Notes: generated by a model not told the origin, from the sequence alone. Numbered from the stretch's first letter, positions 1 to 9,513 are shown. The stretch is 64,000 nucleotides of DNA from Dictyobacter formicarum (GCF_016587435.1 NZ_BNJJ01000007.1:310001-374000), one strand, 5' to 3'. Made by a program: numbers and translations.

Positions 1-1224
1 TGTGGCAGGCGCTACGATGCTCCACCACAGGCCGCCGAAGGAGCGCAGGGCCAGTATGGAGGCAATGCCAACACTCCTCCACCCCCCTATGCTGCTCCCC
101 AGGTACCTTATAATAACGCGCCACCCTTCCCCACTCCGGGCAACATGGGAGGCATCCCCAATCGGCCACCGCGCGGTAAAGGTAGTCCTGTTATCGGGAT
201 CGTCAGTGTGCTGGTCGTGCTGGCTGTGGTCGCTGGTGGCGTATTCTTCTTCGTTCTCCCACGTTTGAATGGAAAGAACAACAGCACCTCTTCAAGCCCG
301 ACGACGTCATCACACCCCACACCGACTGTGCCAACGCTGAACATTCAGCCATACACGTACAAGGGTCATTCCTCGGTAGTGTGGCAGGTAAAATGGTCCC
401 CGGATGGCAAGCAGCTGGCCTCTTCTGGCGGACTCGGTGACGACTCGGCACAGGTATGGGATGCGATAACCGGCAAAAACGTGATGACCTTTACCAGCTA
501 CACGGTAATGAATGCGGTGGCCTGGTCTCCCGATAGCAAATACATTGCCTGTGGTGGTAACAGCGATGATATTGATGTGATTAAAGTTGATGGAAAGCAA
601 CGCATCTCGATCTATAAAGGGCATAAAGATGCGATCCTTTCGATCGCCTGGTCACCGGATGGCAAATACATTGCCTCGGCCAGCTATGACAAAACCGTAC
701 AGGTGTGGGATGCCATGACTGGCGAGCATGTACTCACCTATTCAGGCCATAGCAATACAGTAACGAGCGTGGCATGGTCACCGGATGGCAAGAAACTGGC
801 TTCGAGCAGCTTTGATGGAACCGTACAGGTGTGGGATGCGACCACCGGTAAACAACTGACAACCTTTAAAGGACACAGCTATCGTGTGTACACCCTGGCC
901 TGGTCGCCCGATGGGACTAAGATTGTCTCCGGCGGCGATGATCAGATGGCATTTGTCTGGAATGCCAGCACCGGGAAGAAATTGCTGATGACCGGTGGGG
1001 AAAACGGCAGCATATCTGGTGTGGCGTGGTCGCCCGATGGTAAGCACATCGCCACAGCCAGCGATGATAAAACTGCACAGGTGTGGGATGCAACAACAGG
1101 TGCCCATGTCTTTACCTACAGCAAGCACCACGATTATGTCTACTCCGTCACCTGGTCTCCAGACAGCCAGTATATTGCCTCGGCCAGCGCCGATCATACC
1201 GTACAAGTCTGGCAACCCCGTTAA
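1..1224 (+). CDS. WD40 seven-blade beta-propeller protein, 5'-truncated by window edge (probable kinase-WD40 fusion)
   Basis: The frame is open from base 1, so the start lies outside the window. The visible part begins with a Pro/Gln/Asn/Tyr-rich low-complexity stretch, then one hydrophobic membrane segment (about bases 181-270), a Ser/Thr/Pro spacer, and seven WD40 blades (repeated WSPDGK...IASAS...VQVWDATTG pattern) to the stop. This order (linker, membrane helix, external propeller) is typical of receptor-like bacterial Ser/Thr kinases, so the missing N-terminus is probably a kinase domain; that is inference. The propeller should lie outside the membrane and act as a binding or sensing platform. 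A three-unit hairpin repeat starts three bases after the TAA stop. An alternative is a kinase-free membrane-anchored WD40 protein. Confidence 0.9.
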   Translation, partial: CGRRYDAPPQAAEGAQGQYGGNANTPPPPYAAPQVPYNNAPPFPTPGNMGGIPNRPPRGKGSPVIGIVSVLVVLAVVAGGVFFFVLPRLNGKNNSTSSSPTTSSHPTPTVPTLNIQPYTYKGHSSVVWQVKWSPDGKQLASSGGLGDDSAQVWDAITGKNVMTFTSYTVMNAVAWSPDSKYIACGGNSDDIDVIKVDGKQRISIYKGHKDAILSIAWSPDGKYIASASYDKTVQVWDAMTGEHVLTYSGHSNTVTSVAWSPDGKKLASSSFDGTVQVWDATTGKQLTTFKGHSYRVYTLAWSPDGTKIVSGGDDQMAFVWNASTGKKLLMTGGENGSISGVAWSPDGKHIATASDDKTAQVWDATTGAHVFTYSKHHDYVYSVTWSPDSQYIASASADHTVQVWQPR

Positions 1225-1226
1225 GC

Positions 1227-1346
1227 GTAGGTGCGTCCCTTGCGGACGCTTCAAATCTCGCCACACGTCAATGTTCGTTTGTAGGTGCGCCCCTTGCGGG
1301 CGCTTCCAACCTCGCTCCACGTCAACGTTCGTTCGTAGGTGGGTAA
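1227..1346 (+). repeat. 54-bp tandem repeat carrying GTAGGT/CTTGC hairpins (repeat family 1)
   Basis: GTAGGT recurs at 1227, 1281 and 1335, an exact 54-bp period; the third unit is cut short. Units 1 and 2 contain perfect hairpins with the same loop but different stems: GCGTCC/GGACGC (1233-1249) and GCGCCC/GGGCGC (1287-1303), both around CTTGC. The rest of this gap (to 1597) holds only the leader of the peptide gene that follows. Confidence 0.85.
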
Positions 1347-1597
1347 ACAATTTTTTAGCAGCAGGCGCGTTTATACATTGCCGGCTTTGCAACATACAAA
1401 TTTCCATCGCCCCATTACTGCGTCTTGAAATGATTTTCCAGGCGCTTCTATATAAAGCAATGAATGTGAAGTATAGCATTATATGGATACATATATCCAG
1501 CATAAGGCTATGCAGCATGTCAGGAATGAAGGGCAAGGATAACCCTGCCCCGGCCCTTTGTCGAGAGGGTTTATTCCAAGTAAAGGTATGAGGAAAA

Positions 1598-1948
1598 ATG
1601 TCTCAACACAATCAAGTGGACAAGCAGATCATTGACAAAGCAATGCGCGATGCGTCCTTCCGCCAGCGTCTGCTCAACGATCCAAAGCGGGCATTGAAAG
1701 AAGCCTTTGGCATTGATGTCCCGGCTGGCACAAATATTCATGTCCATGAGGAATCAGCTCATGATATTCACCTCACCATACCAGCGGCTCAGCCGAAAGG
1801 CGGGCGCGAACTGTCCGAAGCCGAGCTCACATCAGCAGTCGGTGGCATGTACAAATCTGATCCAGATGGTATCAGCAAATGTTGCACCTGTGGGGCAAGC
1901 ACGGCTCAGACGTTCAAATCATTTCAAAAAGGTTGTGGCTGTATATAA
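1598..1948 (+). CDS. NHLP-type lanthipeptide precursor with Cys-rich core
   Basis: A 116-residue peptide. Residues 1-83 resemble the nitrile-hydratase-like leader peptide (NHLP) family (conserved DxxFRQRLLxDPKxALKEAFG near residues 19-38) and end in the double-glycine cleavage motif VGG (81-83). The predicted 33-residue core has five Cys (core positions 12, 13, 15, 30, 32) and seven Ser/Thr, enough for several lanthionine rings. A GAGGAAAA ribosome-binding site precedes the ATG. LanM lies 0.5 kb downstream on the same strand, so the peptide is very probably its substrate. No dedicated exporter lies next to this locus; the C39 exporter at 29.6 kb could serve it. Ring pattern and activity cannot be read from sequence. 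Confidence 0.88.
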   Translation: MSQHNQVDKQIIDKAMRDASFRQRLLNDPKRALKEAFGIDVPAGTNIHVHEESAHDIHLTIPAAQPKGGRELSEAELTSAVGGMYKSDPDGISKCCTCGASTAQTFKSFQKGCGCI

Positions 1949-2044
1949 TGCGATCAAATGGGCTCATACATTAGAGCCTCGGGAGGTTATTGTGTTTTGT
2001 TGGATTTGCAAGATACGACCTCTGGTATTGAAAGATGTGAGACT

Positions 2045-2359
2045 ATGACGAACAAGCATTCTCTGGAAGCCCGTATTACTGCCCGCGCAGTGAACGACGC
2101 TACGTTCCGCCGCAATCTTCTGCATGATCCGAAAGCCACCATTGAGCGTGAATTTGCGGTCACCTTCCCGGCTAACGCCGTTGTGCGGGTCGAGCAGGGC
2201 AGCAATAATACCGTACGTGTCATACTTCCCGCCAGTGGACCCACCGAGGTTGAGTTGGACGAGGCACAGCTATCAAACATCAACGGTGGTAGCGGCAATG
2301 CCGGCCAGATCGGCGGCGGCGACGTTTTTGGTCCGCGCCCTGGCTATAGAGATCTGTAG
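2045..2359 (+). CDS. NHLP-type precursor-like peptide with a core lacking Cys and Thr
   Basis: A 104-residue peptide. Residues 1-82 are again an NHLP-like leader (ITARAVNDATFRRNLLHDPK near residues 11-30) ending in NGG. The predicted 22-residue core is Gly-rich, has one Ser and no Thr or Cys, and ends GPRPGYRDL. LanM chemistry therefore cannot form a lanthionine in it, though the single Ser could be dehydrated. I chose the ATG at 2045 because the leader similarity starts there; the frame is open further upstream. It sits between the Cys-rich precursor and lanM. It may be a degenerated precursor, a decoy, or a peptide modified by another enzyme. Confidence 0.8.
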   Translation: MTNKHSLEARITARAVNDATFRRNLLHDPKATIEREFAVTFPANAVVRVEQGSNNTVRVILPASGPTEVELDEAQLSNINGGSGNAGQIGGGDVFGPRPGYRDL

Positions 2360-2395
2360 TTGTTTGTAGTTCTCATACACGAGAGAGTTAGAAGT

Positions 2396-2415
2396 CGTGG
2401 GGCTAATGCCCCACG
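2396..2415 (+). promoter_or_regulatory. Intercistronic hairpin between precursor genes and lanM
   Basis: CGTGGGGC (2396-2403) pairs perfectly with GCCCCACG (2408-2415) around the loop TAAT, 21 bases before the lanM start. There is no T-tract, so it is more likely an attenuator or RNA-stability element than a full terminator. Such hairpins often keep peptide expression above enzyme expression in RiPP operons (inference). Confidence 0.6.
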
Positions 2416-2436
2416 GCGTATCACGAGGGAAAGCCC

Positions 2437-5400
2437 ATGCAAACACTGTCCCCGACGCAATTTGTGCTTCGCACGATCGTTGCAGCCGCCAGCTCGCTTG
2501 AAGAGCGGCTGCACGGCAATTTTATCCCTGAAGACCGTGTGGAGAACGTTGAAGTGATAGATGAGCGCCTCAATCGGTGGTGCCAGGTCATAGCCGGAGG
2601 GAACTGGGAGAAGTTCAAGCAGCGCCTGGAGTGGGATAATCTTGATATCGCACGGGTCCAACAGATACTTGGCAGTGTCCAGTTCCCCGAAAATGCAGAG
2701 CTTCCTGCGTGGGCGCATACTCTGGAGGACGTCTTACAGTTTGCCTCTACAAATTCGCCAGCAAGCTACCAGCAGCTGCGCCTGGCCGCCAAACGCTGTC
2801 TGGTAGCTGACGTTCCCATCGCCTTTGAAGAACTGCTGCTGCCGTTTATTCTCAATGCCCGCCAGCGCCTGCAAGCGCAGGCAGGTGACGCCTACAGCCT
2901 GCTTAACGACACAGCACATGGAGCACTGGAACGGGGCCTGCTACAAGACCTCTCATTCTGCTCAATTCGGACCTTCCATCTCGAATTTTCGATTCAGCGC
3001 GCCCAGCGATCCTCTCCACTGAGCCGTTTCCTACTGGATCTGCAGGAAGACGACTCGCAGGAGCTCTACCATGAATTTATCGAACAGATGCTGTCCGAGC
3101 GCCTGCTTCCCTTCTTTCAAAACTACCCTGTTCTGGGCCGCATTCTGGCTGTGATCACAGATTTCTGGGTCGAAGCCAATACAGAGTTTCTGCAGCGGCT
3201 AGCGACTGACTGGAAACTCATTGAGCAAACGTTTGCCAGCAGCCCGCTACAGCAGATCATAGGCATCAAGGCTGGCCTCTCCGATCCTCACAAGGGGCGA
3301 CGCAGCGTGCTGGCCCTGACATTCGATCACGGATTGAAGCTTGTTTATAAACCGAAGCACCTGGGGATAGAAGCAGCCTTCAACCAGTTGTTGCAATGGT
3401 GTAACGCCAAAGATCTCCCACTCGCATTCAAAGTGCTGACCGTAGTGGATCGGGGCGATTATGGCTGGACAGAGTATGTTGAAAAGCTGCGCTGCAAGAA
3501 TGAGGAAGCATGCCAGCACTACTTTCAGCGCGCCGGTATGCTGCTGTGCCTGGTCTATACACTGGTCGGCACCGACTGCCATCATGAAAATATGATTGTA
3601 CACGGTGAATATCCTGTATTGATTGACGCTGAAGCGCTGATGCAGCATCAGGCCCGGGTCGAGAACGCGGACGATGGAGCACAGGCGCAATTGCTGGCGC
3701 ACGAAATGATGATCGAGTCAGTCCTGCATACAGGTATGTTGCCCAGCTGGCAGATCGACGGTGACGACAAACAGGTGTACGACATCAGCGGTCTACGCGG
3801 CCCTGATGAGTTGCTCTATGAAACCAATGATCTACGCTGGGAATATGTCAATACTGACCGTATGACACTGAAAGCTCAAACCGTCACCGCCGGTCCATCG
3901 GCTGAGTATCTCGCGCAAGAAGGTGTCAGCCTGCAGGTGGGAGAGCACATTACGGATGTGCTCAAAGGTTTTGAGCAATGCTATCATTTTCTGCTCCAGC
4001 AACGCGAGGCGCTTCTCACTCCGGGTAGTCCATTGTATGATCTCAAGGGGCAGCGCCTGCGCCTGATCTATCGCAACACGCAGGTTTACGGGACCCTGAC
4101 GCACCAGTTGCTGGAGCCACAGTATCTACATAATGGGGCCGACCGCAGCATCCAGATGGATTCACTAGCGCTTGCCGTCCTTCCGGCCGCGGATGCGCCC
4201 CAGGAGGAACACAAGCGCTCACGCTGGTGGCCCGTTCTGGCCAGCGAGAAGCAACAGCTGCAGCAGATAGATATTCCCTTCTTCGCTACCTCGGCTGACG
4301 GCACCGACCTGTTGCTGCCCGATGGAGAACACATAGAAGCCTGCTTCCGCGAACCATCCTTTGAGCTGGTCGTTGCCAGGCTACAAGCGCTCGATGAGGA
4401 CGATCTTGAGCGTCAGATTGGTTTTATCGCGGGCTCGCTCTATGCCCTGGTGGCCCGCGATCCGCTTCCTACCGCCAGCGATATCGATATCACCAGCCAG
4501 GCAATGATTGAGGTGGATGGCGATGCGAAAAAAGAGCATTTTATTGCACAGGCCCTGTATCTGGCCAGGGAGATCGAGCACCACGCCATCCGGGCGAGTG
4601 ATGGCAGCGTCTCCTGGATTGTGCCTCAGTATATGTTCAGCTTCCAACGTTACCAGTTACAGATGATCGCGAGTGACCTCTATTCGGGGTCCTGTGGCGT
4701 CGCCCTTTTCCTGGCGGCGGTAGAAAAAGTGACTGGTGGTGCCGGTTATCGTGACCTGGCTATGGGTGCCCTGAAACTTATCCGCAAGACGCTGCGTACG
4801 CATGGTGAAGGATTGCTGAGGAATCTGGGCATCGGGGCAGCCTCTGGCCTGAGCTCGATTATCTATAGCTTGATGCACATCAGCCAATGGCTGGATGAAC
4901 CAGCGTTGCTGCAAGAGGCCAGGCAAGCAGTGGACCTGATCACCTTCGAACGCATCGCGATAGACGACGCGCTGGATACCTTTGCCGGCGCAGCCGGAGC
5001 GCTCCTGGTACTGCTGGACCTCTACCAGCTCGCACCTGATCCAGAACTGCTGCAAAAGGCCATCGCCTGCGGACAGCGGCTACTGGCAACACGCACGATC
5101 AGTCCGGGGGGATACAAAGCCTGGACCGGATTCAATGGGAAGCACCTGACCGGCTTCTCCCATGGTACTGCTGGCATTACCTATGCGCTACTGCGCCTGT
5201 ACAGCATCACAGGGGACAGCGACTACCGGGCAGCAGCCAGCGAGGGCATTGCCTATGAAGATAGCGTCTTCATACCACAGATCAATAACTGGCCCGATCT
5301 GCGTTCAGATGAGCCACTGGAGTACCGCGTTGCCTGGTGTCATGGCGCTCCCGGCATTGGCCTGGCCCGCATCGGAGGACTGGCCGCGCTCGATAACGAA

Positions 5401-5733
5401 CAGGTACGCAACGACATCGAGATCGCCTTGCGCAGGACGCTGGACGAAGGTGTACAGAACCTCGATCACCTCTGTTGTGGCAACCTGGGGCGCATCGATA
5501 TTCTCTCAACAGCAGCTCACAGGTTGCACAGACCCGATCTAGCTCTGGCCGCCGAACAGGCTATGTGGCAGATTGTAATGAGAGCGGAAGGCATCGGCCG
5601 CTTCTCCCTTGATCCATTACTGCCTCGGCAGGTAAACAACTTCGGTTTTTTTCAAGGGACCGCTGGGCTGGGCTATTCTCTCCTCCGCATGGCAGCTCCC
5701 ACACAACTCCCCTGTGTGTTGCTATGGGAATAG
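2437..5733 (+). CDS. lanM: Class II lanthipeptide synthetase LanM
   Basis: A 1,098-residue enzyme of usual LanM length. The N-terminal dehydratase (DUF4135) shows KPK (305-307), the kinase-like GTDCHHENM motif (378-386) and LIDAEA (395-400), used to phosphorylate and eliminate Ser/Thr hydroxyls. The C-terminal LanC-like cyclase has WCHG (Cys968) and CCG (Cys1013, Cys1014). The CCG in place of the commoner CHG gives a three-cysteine zinc site, as in ProcM-like, substrate-tolerant LanMs (family knowledge). It should dehydrate and cyclise the upstream NHLP peptides in the cytoplasm. A GAGGG ribosome-binding site and a hairpin precede the start. No protease or transporter gene is adjacent. Family assignment is near certain; substrate pairing is inferred from linkage. 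Confidence 0.97.
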   Translation: MQTLSPTQFVLRTIVAAASSLEERLHGNFIPEDRVENVEVIDERLNRWCQVIAGGNWEKFKQRLEWDNLDIARVQQILGSVQFPENAELPAWAHTLEDVLQFASTNSPASYQQLRLAAKRCLVADVPIAFEELLLPFILNARQRLQAQAGDAYSLLNDTAHGALERGLLQDLSFCSIRTFHLEFSIQRAQRSSPLSRFLLDLQEDDSQELYHEFIEQMLSERLLPFFQNYPVLGRILAVITDFWVEANTEFLQRLATDWKLIEQTFASSPLQQIIGIKAGLSDPHKGRRSVLALTFDHGLKLVYKPKHLGIEAAFNQLLQWCNAKDLPLAFKVLTVVDRGDYGWTEYVEKLRCKNEEACQHYFQRAGMLLCLVYTLVGTDCHHENMIVHGEYPVLIDAEALMQHQARVENADDGAQAQLLAHEMMIESVLHTGMLPSWQIDGDDKQVYDISGLRGPDELLYETNDLRWEYVNTDRMTLKAQTVTAGPSAEYLAQEGVSLQVGEHITDVLKGFEQCYHFLLQQREALLTPGSPLYDLKGQRLRLIYRNTQVYGTLTHQLLEPQYLHNGADRSIQMDSLALAVLPAADAPQEEHKRSRWWPVLASEKQQLQQIDIPFFATSADGTDLLLPDGEHIEACFREPSFELVVARLQALDEDDLERQIGFIAGSLYALVARDPLPTASDIDITSQAMIEVDGDAKKEHFIAQALYLAREIEHHAIRASDGSVSWIVPQYMFSFQRYQLQMIASDLYSGSCGVALFLAAVEKVTGGAGYRDLAMGALKLIRKTLRTHGEGLLRNLGIGAASGLSSIIYSLMHISQWLDEPALLQEARQAVDLITFERIAIDDALDTFAGAAGALLVLLDLYQLAPDPELLQKAIACGQRLLATRTISPGGYKAWTGFNGKHLTGFSHGTAGITYALLRLYSITGDSDYRAAASEGIAYEDSVFIPQINNWPDLRSDEPLEYRVAWCHGAPGIGLARIGGLAALDNEQVRNDIEIALRRTLDEGVQNLDHLCCGNLGRIDILSTAAHRLHRPDLALAAEQAMWQIVMRAEGIGRFSLDPLLPRQVNNFGFFQGTAGLGYSLLRMAAPTQLPCVLLWE

Positions 5734-5736
5734 CTT

Positions 5737-5905
5737 GAGCGACGAAAAAACGGAGTCGTTTTTTCGTCGCTCACCAACCTGGGGGCGCTGACGCCCCCAT
5801 TCTCTTTTTATGGTTTGTTGCAGAACGTGCGCAGATGCGCACGTTCTGCAACAAACCATAAAACATTTTGAGCGCCGCAGGCGCGAAATCTCATGACGAG
5901 AGCTA
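5737..5905. repeat. Composite long-hairpin element (family 2), copy 1
   Basis: In order: a 16-bp perfect hairpin (5737-5752/5757-5772, loop GAGT), a GC hairpin TGGGGGCG-CTGA-CGCCCCCA (5780-5799), a 28-bp perfect hairpin (5806-5833/5836-5863) and a short hairpin GCGCC-GCA-GGCGC (5872-5884) followed by GAAATCTCATG. The first hairpin, four bases after the lanM stop, contains a T-run and may act as its terminator. The order matches copy 2 (44889-45030) and, inverted, copies 3 and 4. Confidence 0.85.
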
Positions 5906-6496
5906 GCGAAGGCCATGGAAAGTGTAGCGCTTCCTTAAATGATACCAGAGGAAATTTTAAGCCATGTCTTATGTAATTTTTTCAGGATTGCAAAAATTCA
6001 TTCAACTTCTGATGGTATTAACCAGGACATTTTCATATAAAATCAAAAGATATAGTATGAAAAGCAAAAGGAACATCTAGGAGTATCCACTTCATAAAAG
6101 TGTTTATTTCCTAAATATCTATTCATATTGTATTAAGAAATATCAAGTTGTCTCGCGGATCTTACAAACATAGAAGTTTTATTCTACTAAAAATGGTTAT
6201 AAGGAAATACATAAGACAAAAAATTTCCTTATAGTCTTGCGAAGTTCTAATTTTAAACCCTTCCCTGACCCTTTCTCGTAGTAAGAAGTCTTATACTATT
6301 TGTTACCAACTGGCTGTTATTTTTACTTTTTTTGCCAGAATATTATGTAATTTAAGGTGAAGCGATTGCTAAGCCGTTAATTATATACTTAAGGTTAAAG
6401 ATGGCAGTAATGGAGTGCCAACCATCTTATTTACAATTTTTAATTATGTCCGCCATTAGAGAAACGTTTCTTTCGCCTTAAAAAAGGAGTTTATTT
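5906..6496. other. AT-rich intergenic region, no gene seen
   Basis: About 590 bases, clearly richer in A/T than its surroundings. No coding frame with plausible content was found on either strand. It ends in AAGGAG (6484-6489), the ribosome-binding site for the secreted protein that follows, so it probably holds that gene's promoter and a long leader. Several TATAAT-like hexamers occur, but base composition makes them uninformative. Confidence 0.5.
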
Positions 6497-8398
6497 GTGC
6501 AGAAACGAATAATGCGGTTTTTCTCTCTGACGGTATTTGTGCTGTTGTTGTCAGCGTTGTCGCAAGCAAGCGCTTTTGCGGCTACCGCACAGGGAACCAG
6601 TTCAACTGGCATTAACCCTTATTCTCCAGCTTATCAACACAGCTATCGTCACGGCGTTGTTCCTACTATTTCTCAGAACAACAAAATGAAGTCCTACAGC
6701 CAGATGCACCCAGCCGTCACTGGTAACACTCTTGGCTATGGTGGCGGCATCGATGGCATCGGTGTCACTAGTGGTCATGAAAAAGTCTATCTGATTTTCT
6801 ATGGTACTCAGTGGGGTACACAGAGCACTGATAGCAATGGTAACCTGACCTTCTCCAATGATCCTAAAAGTGGCGCACCTTTGCTACAACAGATGTTCAA
6901 AGGCCTGGGCACAGGTAACGAGCTGTGGTCCGGTGTCATGACCCAGTATTGTGATGGTTCTGGTGTCGCAACTGGCGCAAGCAGCTGCCCCTCAGGCGCC
7001 GCACACGTTGGTTATCCCACAAATGGCGCACTCTCTGGTGTCTGGTATGACAATTCCGCTGCTTCTCCAAGTGCTGCCAGTGGTCACCAGCTTGCTGTCG
7101 AAGCCATTAACGCAGCTGCACACTTCAACAACACAACAGCAGCTTCTAACCGCTATGCCCAGTATGTCGTCCTGTCTCCTACAGGTGCCAATCCAGATAA
7201 CTACAAAACTGGTGGCTTCTGTGCATGGCATGACTATAATGGTGACACCACATTGAGCGGTGGCGCTGCAAGCTCCCCATATGGGGATATCGCCTTCACC
7301 AATATGCCATATGTGATGGACCAGGGGACCAGTTGCGGCCAGAACTTCGTGAACCCCAATGGTACCGATGATGGCTATACCATGGTTGAAGGCCACGAGT
7401 ATGCTGAAACCATCACCGACCAGAATCCTGCCGGTGGTTGGACCGCCTCCAGTGGTCAGGAAAATGCCGACGAGTGCGCATGGATCAGCACTGGCCAGGG
7501 TGCTTCCGCCAACGTCACCATGGGCAATGGTACCTACGCCATGCAGTCCACATGGTCCAACGACACCAATCGCTGTGATATCTCGCACTCAATCATTGGT
7601 GGTGGCTCTGGCGGTAACGACTTCTCCATCAGCGCCAATCCTAGCAGCCTGTCAATCGCACCAGGCAGCAATGGCACATCAACCATCAGCACAGCAGTTA
7701 CCAGTGGTTCAGCTGGTACCGTTAGCCTGACAGCATCCGTTTCACCTTCCGGCCCAACAGCTTCTCTGTCCCCAACCTCCGTTACAGCTGGTAACTCTTC
7801 GACCCTGACCGTTTCGGTCGGCTCAACAGTTGCTTCTGGTACATACACCGTAACCGTCAGTGGTACTGAAGGCAGTGCTAACCACAGCACATCGGTAACC
7901 GTAACTGTTGGTTCAGGCGGCGGCGGTAGCAACATTATCACCAATGGTGGATTTGAGAGCGGATCTAGCTCCTGGACGCAAAGCTCCACAGGCGGCTACC
8001 AGATTGTTGATCCCAGCAACCCACATACCGGCAGCTATAGCGCCTACCTCTGCGGATACAATTATTGTACCGACACAATCTATCAAACCGTTACTATTCC
8101 ATCTACAGCAACCAAGGTGGTACTGAGCTATTGGACGTACATCAGCACCAGTGAAAGTGGTAGCACGTGTTACGACTACTTCTACGCACGTCTGCGCACA
8201 AGCACTGGCTCGGTCATCTCAACGCCACAACAGCAGTGTAACGCGAATACCCATGGTTGGACAAAATACAGCTTTGATGTAACATCAGCCCTGTCAAGCT
8301 ACAAAGGCCAGCAGGTTCAGGTGTACTTCGCTGGTACCACCGATTCTTCGCTCGTCACGAACTTCTATGTGGATGATGTCGCATTGACTGTCAGCTAG
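6497..8398 (+). CDS. Secreted multidomain protein: catalytic-like HEYAE domain, Ig-like domain, C-terminal jelly-roll domain
   Basis: A 633-residue exported protein. It starts at GTG with AAGGAG seven bases upstream and has a Sec signal peptide (basic MQKR, hydrophobic core, likely cleavage after AFA near residue 28). The first domain (about 80-365) has a His-Glu pair in GHEYAETITDQNPAGGW (H300, E301, E304) and several Cys likely to form disulfides. Similar HEYxE segments occur in secreted actinobacterial and Ktedonobacteria proteins; a metalloprotease role is possible, but no HExxH is present. Residues about 375-475 are a Thr/Ser-rich Ig-like domain. From about 480 (NGGFESGSSSWTQ) a carbohydrate-binding-like jelly roll follows. 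A strong terminator lies downstream. The function is probably extracellular polymer degradation or binding (inference). Confidence 0.8.
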   Translation: MQKRIMRFFSLTVFVLLLSALSQASAFAATAQGTSSTGINPYSPAYQHSYRHGVVPTISQNNKMKSYSQMHPAVTGNTLGYGGGIDGIGVTSGHEKVYLIFYGTQWGTQSTDSNGNLTFSNDPKSGAPLLQQMFKGLGTGNELWSGVMTQYCDGSGVATGASSCPSGAAHVGYPTNGALSGVWYDNSAASPSAASGHQLAVEAINAAAHFNNTTAASNRYAQYVVLSPTGANPDNYKTGGFCAWHDYNGDTTLSGGAASSPYGDIAFTNMPYVMDQGTSCGQNFVNPNGTDDGYTMVEGHEYAETITDQNPAGGWTASSGQENADECAWISTGQGASANVTMGNGTYAMQSTWSNDTNRCDISHSIIGGGSGGNDFSISANPSSLSIAPGSNGTSTISTAVTSGSAGTVSLTASVSPSGPTASLSPTSVTAGNSSTLTVSVGSTVASGTYTVTVSGTEGSANHSTSVTVTVGSGGGGSNIITNGGFESGSSSWTQSSTGGYQIVDPSNPHTGSYSAYLCGYNYCTDTIYQTVTIPSTATKVVLSYWTYISTSESGSTCYDYFYARLRTSTGSVISTPQQQCNANTHGWTKYSFDVTSALSSYKGQQVQVYFAGTTDSSLVTNFYVDDVALTVS

Positions 8399-8433
8399 TA
8401 TTCACAGGAAAACAATTTCAGGCACTCACTGAT

Positions 8434-8470
8434 CGGGATGGCACAAATGCCATCCCGGTTTGTTTTTTTT
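8434..8470 (+). terminator. Rho-independent terminator of the secreted protein gene
   Basis: CGGGATGGCA (8434-8443) pairs perfectly with TGCCATCCCG (8448-8457) around CAAA, followed by a run rich in T. It lies 36 bases after the stop and may also serve the convergent acetyltransferase gene. Confidence 0.9.
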
Positions 8471-8517
8471 CTCTAGTAGCTTTACCTGGCGAGCAGTACC
8501 TGGCAGATGCGCAGGTA

Positions 8518-9513
8518 TTATTGCGCGGGCGTAGCTGTGAAATCGAGGTCCCAGATTTCGATGGTGCGAATCGCCTCAAATCCGACAGAGCGGTAGAGGG
8601 ATACGGGCGCGACGGAGCCACCATCCACACCGAGGGTAACGGAGCCCGCTCCCTGGGCAGTGAGGTAGTTCAAAGCTATCGTCAGCAACATGCGTCCCAG
8701 GCCCCGGCTACGCTGGGAGGGATCGACGGTAAGATTGGAGATCCAGGCAGAGGGGTGACCATCAGGATTACGCGCCTCGCGGTCAAATAGCGCATGAACC
8801 GTTCCCAGGATACGGGTGTCGTCGGCTTGATCAACAGCCACAAAGAAGTTATCCAGCTTACCATTGAGATCGGAGAGCAGCGCCTCCATGGTAATGGGAT
8901 GATAGTTCCAGGTGTTGGCCCAGGCACGATTGAGAGCCGCCAGCGCTGACGACTCCTCACCCGCGCGCAAGGAACGAACCCGAATGCCTTCGATGTCTTG
9001 AACAGAGAGAGGAGGAGACGAAGCGGGGCGTAGCATCATATATATCGGTCGCAATAGCGAGAAACCTCGTTGCTGCACAGCTGTTCCAGCCCAGCTAGTG
9101 TTGCCGGAAGTCACGATGCGCAGCCGTGTCTTCTGTTTTGACTCCACGATTAAGAGGACATGATCCACCATCAACAGCGCCAGAACAGGCTGCCGAAATG
9201 CGGGCAGCAGAGCCAGCCGGGCCTGCGCCACTTCTTCATCCTGAGTGCTATGGATAGCGACTACGCCCACGGGCTCTTCATCCTGCAGCAAGAGCCAGCT
9301 TTCGGTGGCCCAGTCGCTAAGCGACCACCAGCCATCATCTGGTTTAAAAGCTGCCTCGTCGGCATCTTGAGATGCGGCCCAGATGCGCTCGAGGGTTGCA
9401 ATATCGCTCTCCGTCGCCACATGCACTATTTGCACGCCAGCATACTCAAGTTTTGTTGCTGACGATGTCGACAGCTTTACGTTATCCTCGATATCCTTCG
9501 ATGCGCCATCCAT
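8518..9513 (-). CDS. GNAT-family acetyltransferase with two tandem GNAT domains
   Basis: About 331 residues from the ATG at 9513, chosen because CAGGAG lies about ten bases upstream; the frame continues to 9573 without a better site. The N-terminal half is a degenerate GNAT-like domain. The C-terminal half has the acetyl-CoA-binding signature QRSRGLGRML and the later GFEAIRTIEIWDLDF strand pattern. Tandem GNAT proteins, such as MshD-like enzymes, usually keep only the second domain active. The substrate cannot be told. Confidence 0.85.
   Translation of the reverse strand: MDGASKDIEDNVKLSTSSATKLEYAGVQIVHVATESDIATLERIWAASQDADEAAFKPDDGWWSLSDWATESWLLLQDEEPVGVVAIHSTQDEEVAQARLALLPAFRQPVLALLMVDHVLLIVESKQKTRLRIVTSGNTSWAGTAVQQRGFSLLRPIYMMLRPASSPPLSVQDIEGIRVRSLRAGEESSALAALNRAWANTWNYHPITMEALLSDLNGKLDNFFVAVDQADDTRILGTVHALFDREARNPDGHPSAWISNLTVDPSQRSRGLGRMLLTIALNYLTAQGAGSVTLGVDGGSVAPVSLYRSVGFEAIRTIEIWDLDFTATPAQ

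Noticed and set aside
1227..1346. Possible CRISPR array
   Set aside because: Only three units with near-identical content across the whole 54-bp period; no unique spacers and no cas genes.
6992..7588. 198-codon minus-strand frame inside the secreted protein gene
   Set aside because: Shadow of the plus-strand coding sequence, with no start signal and low-complexity content.
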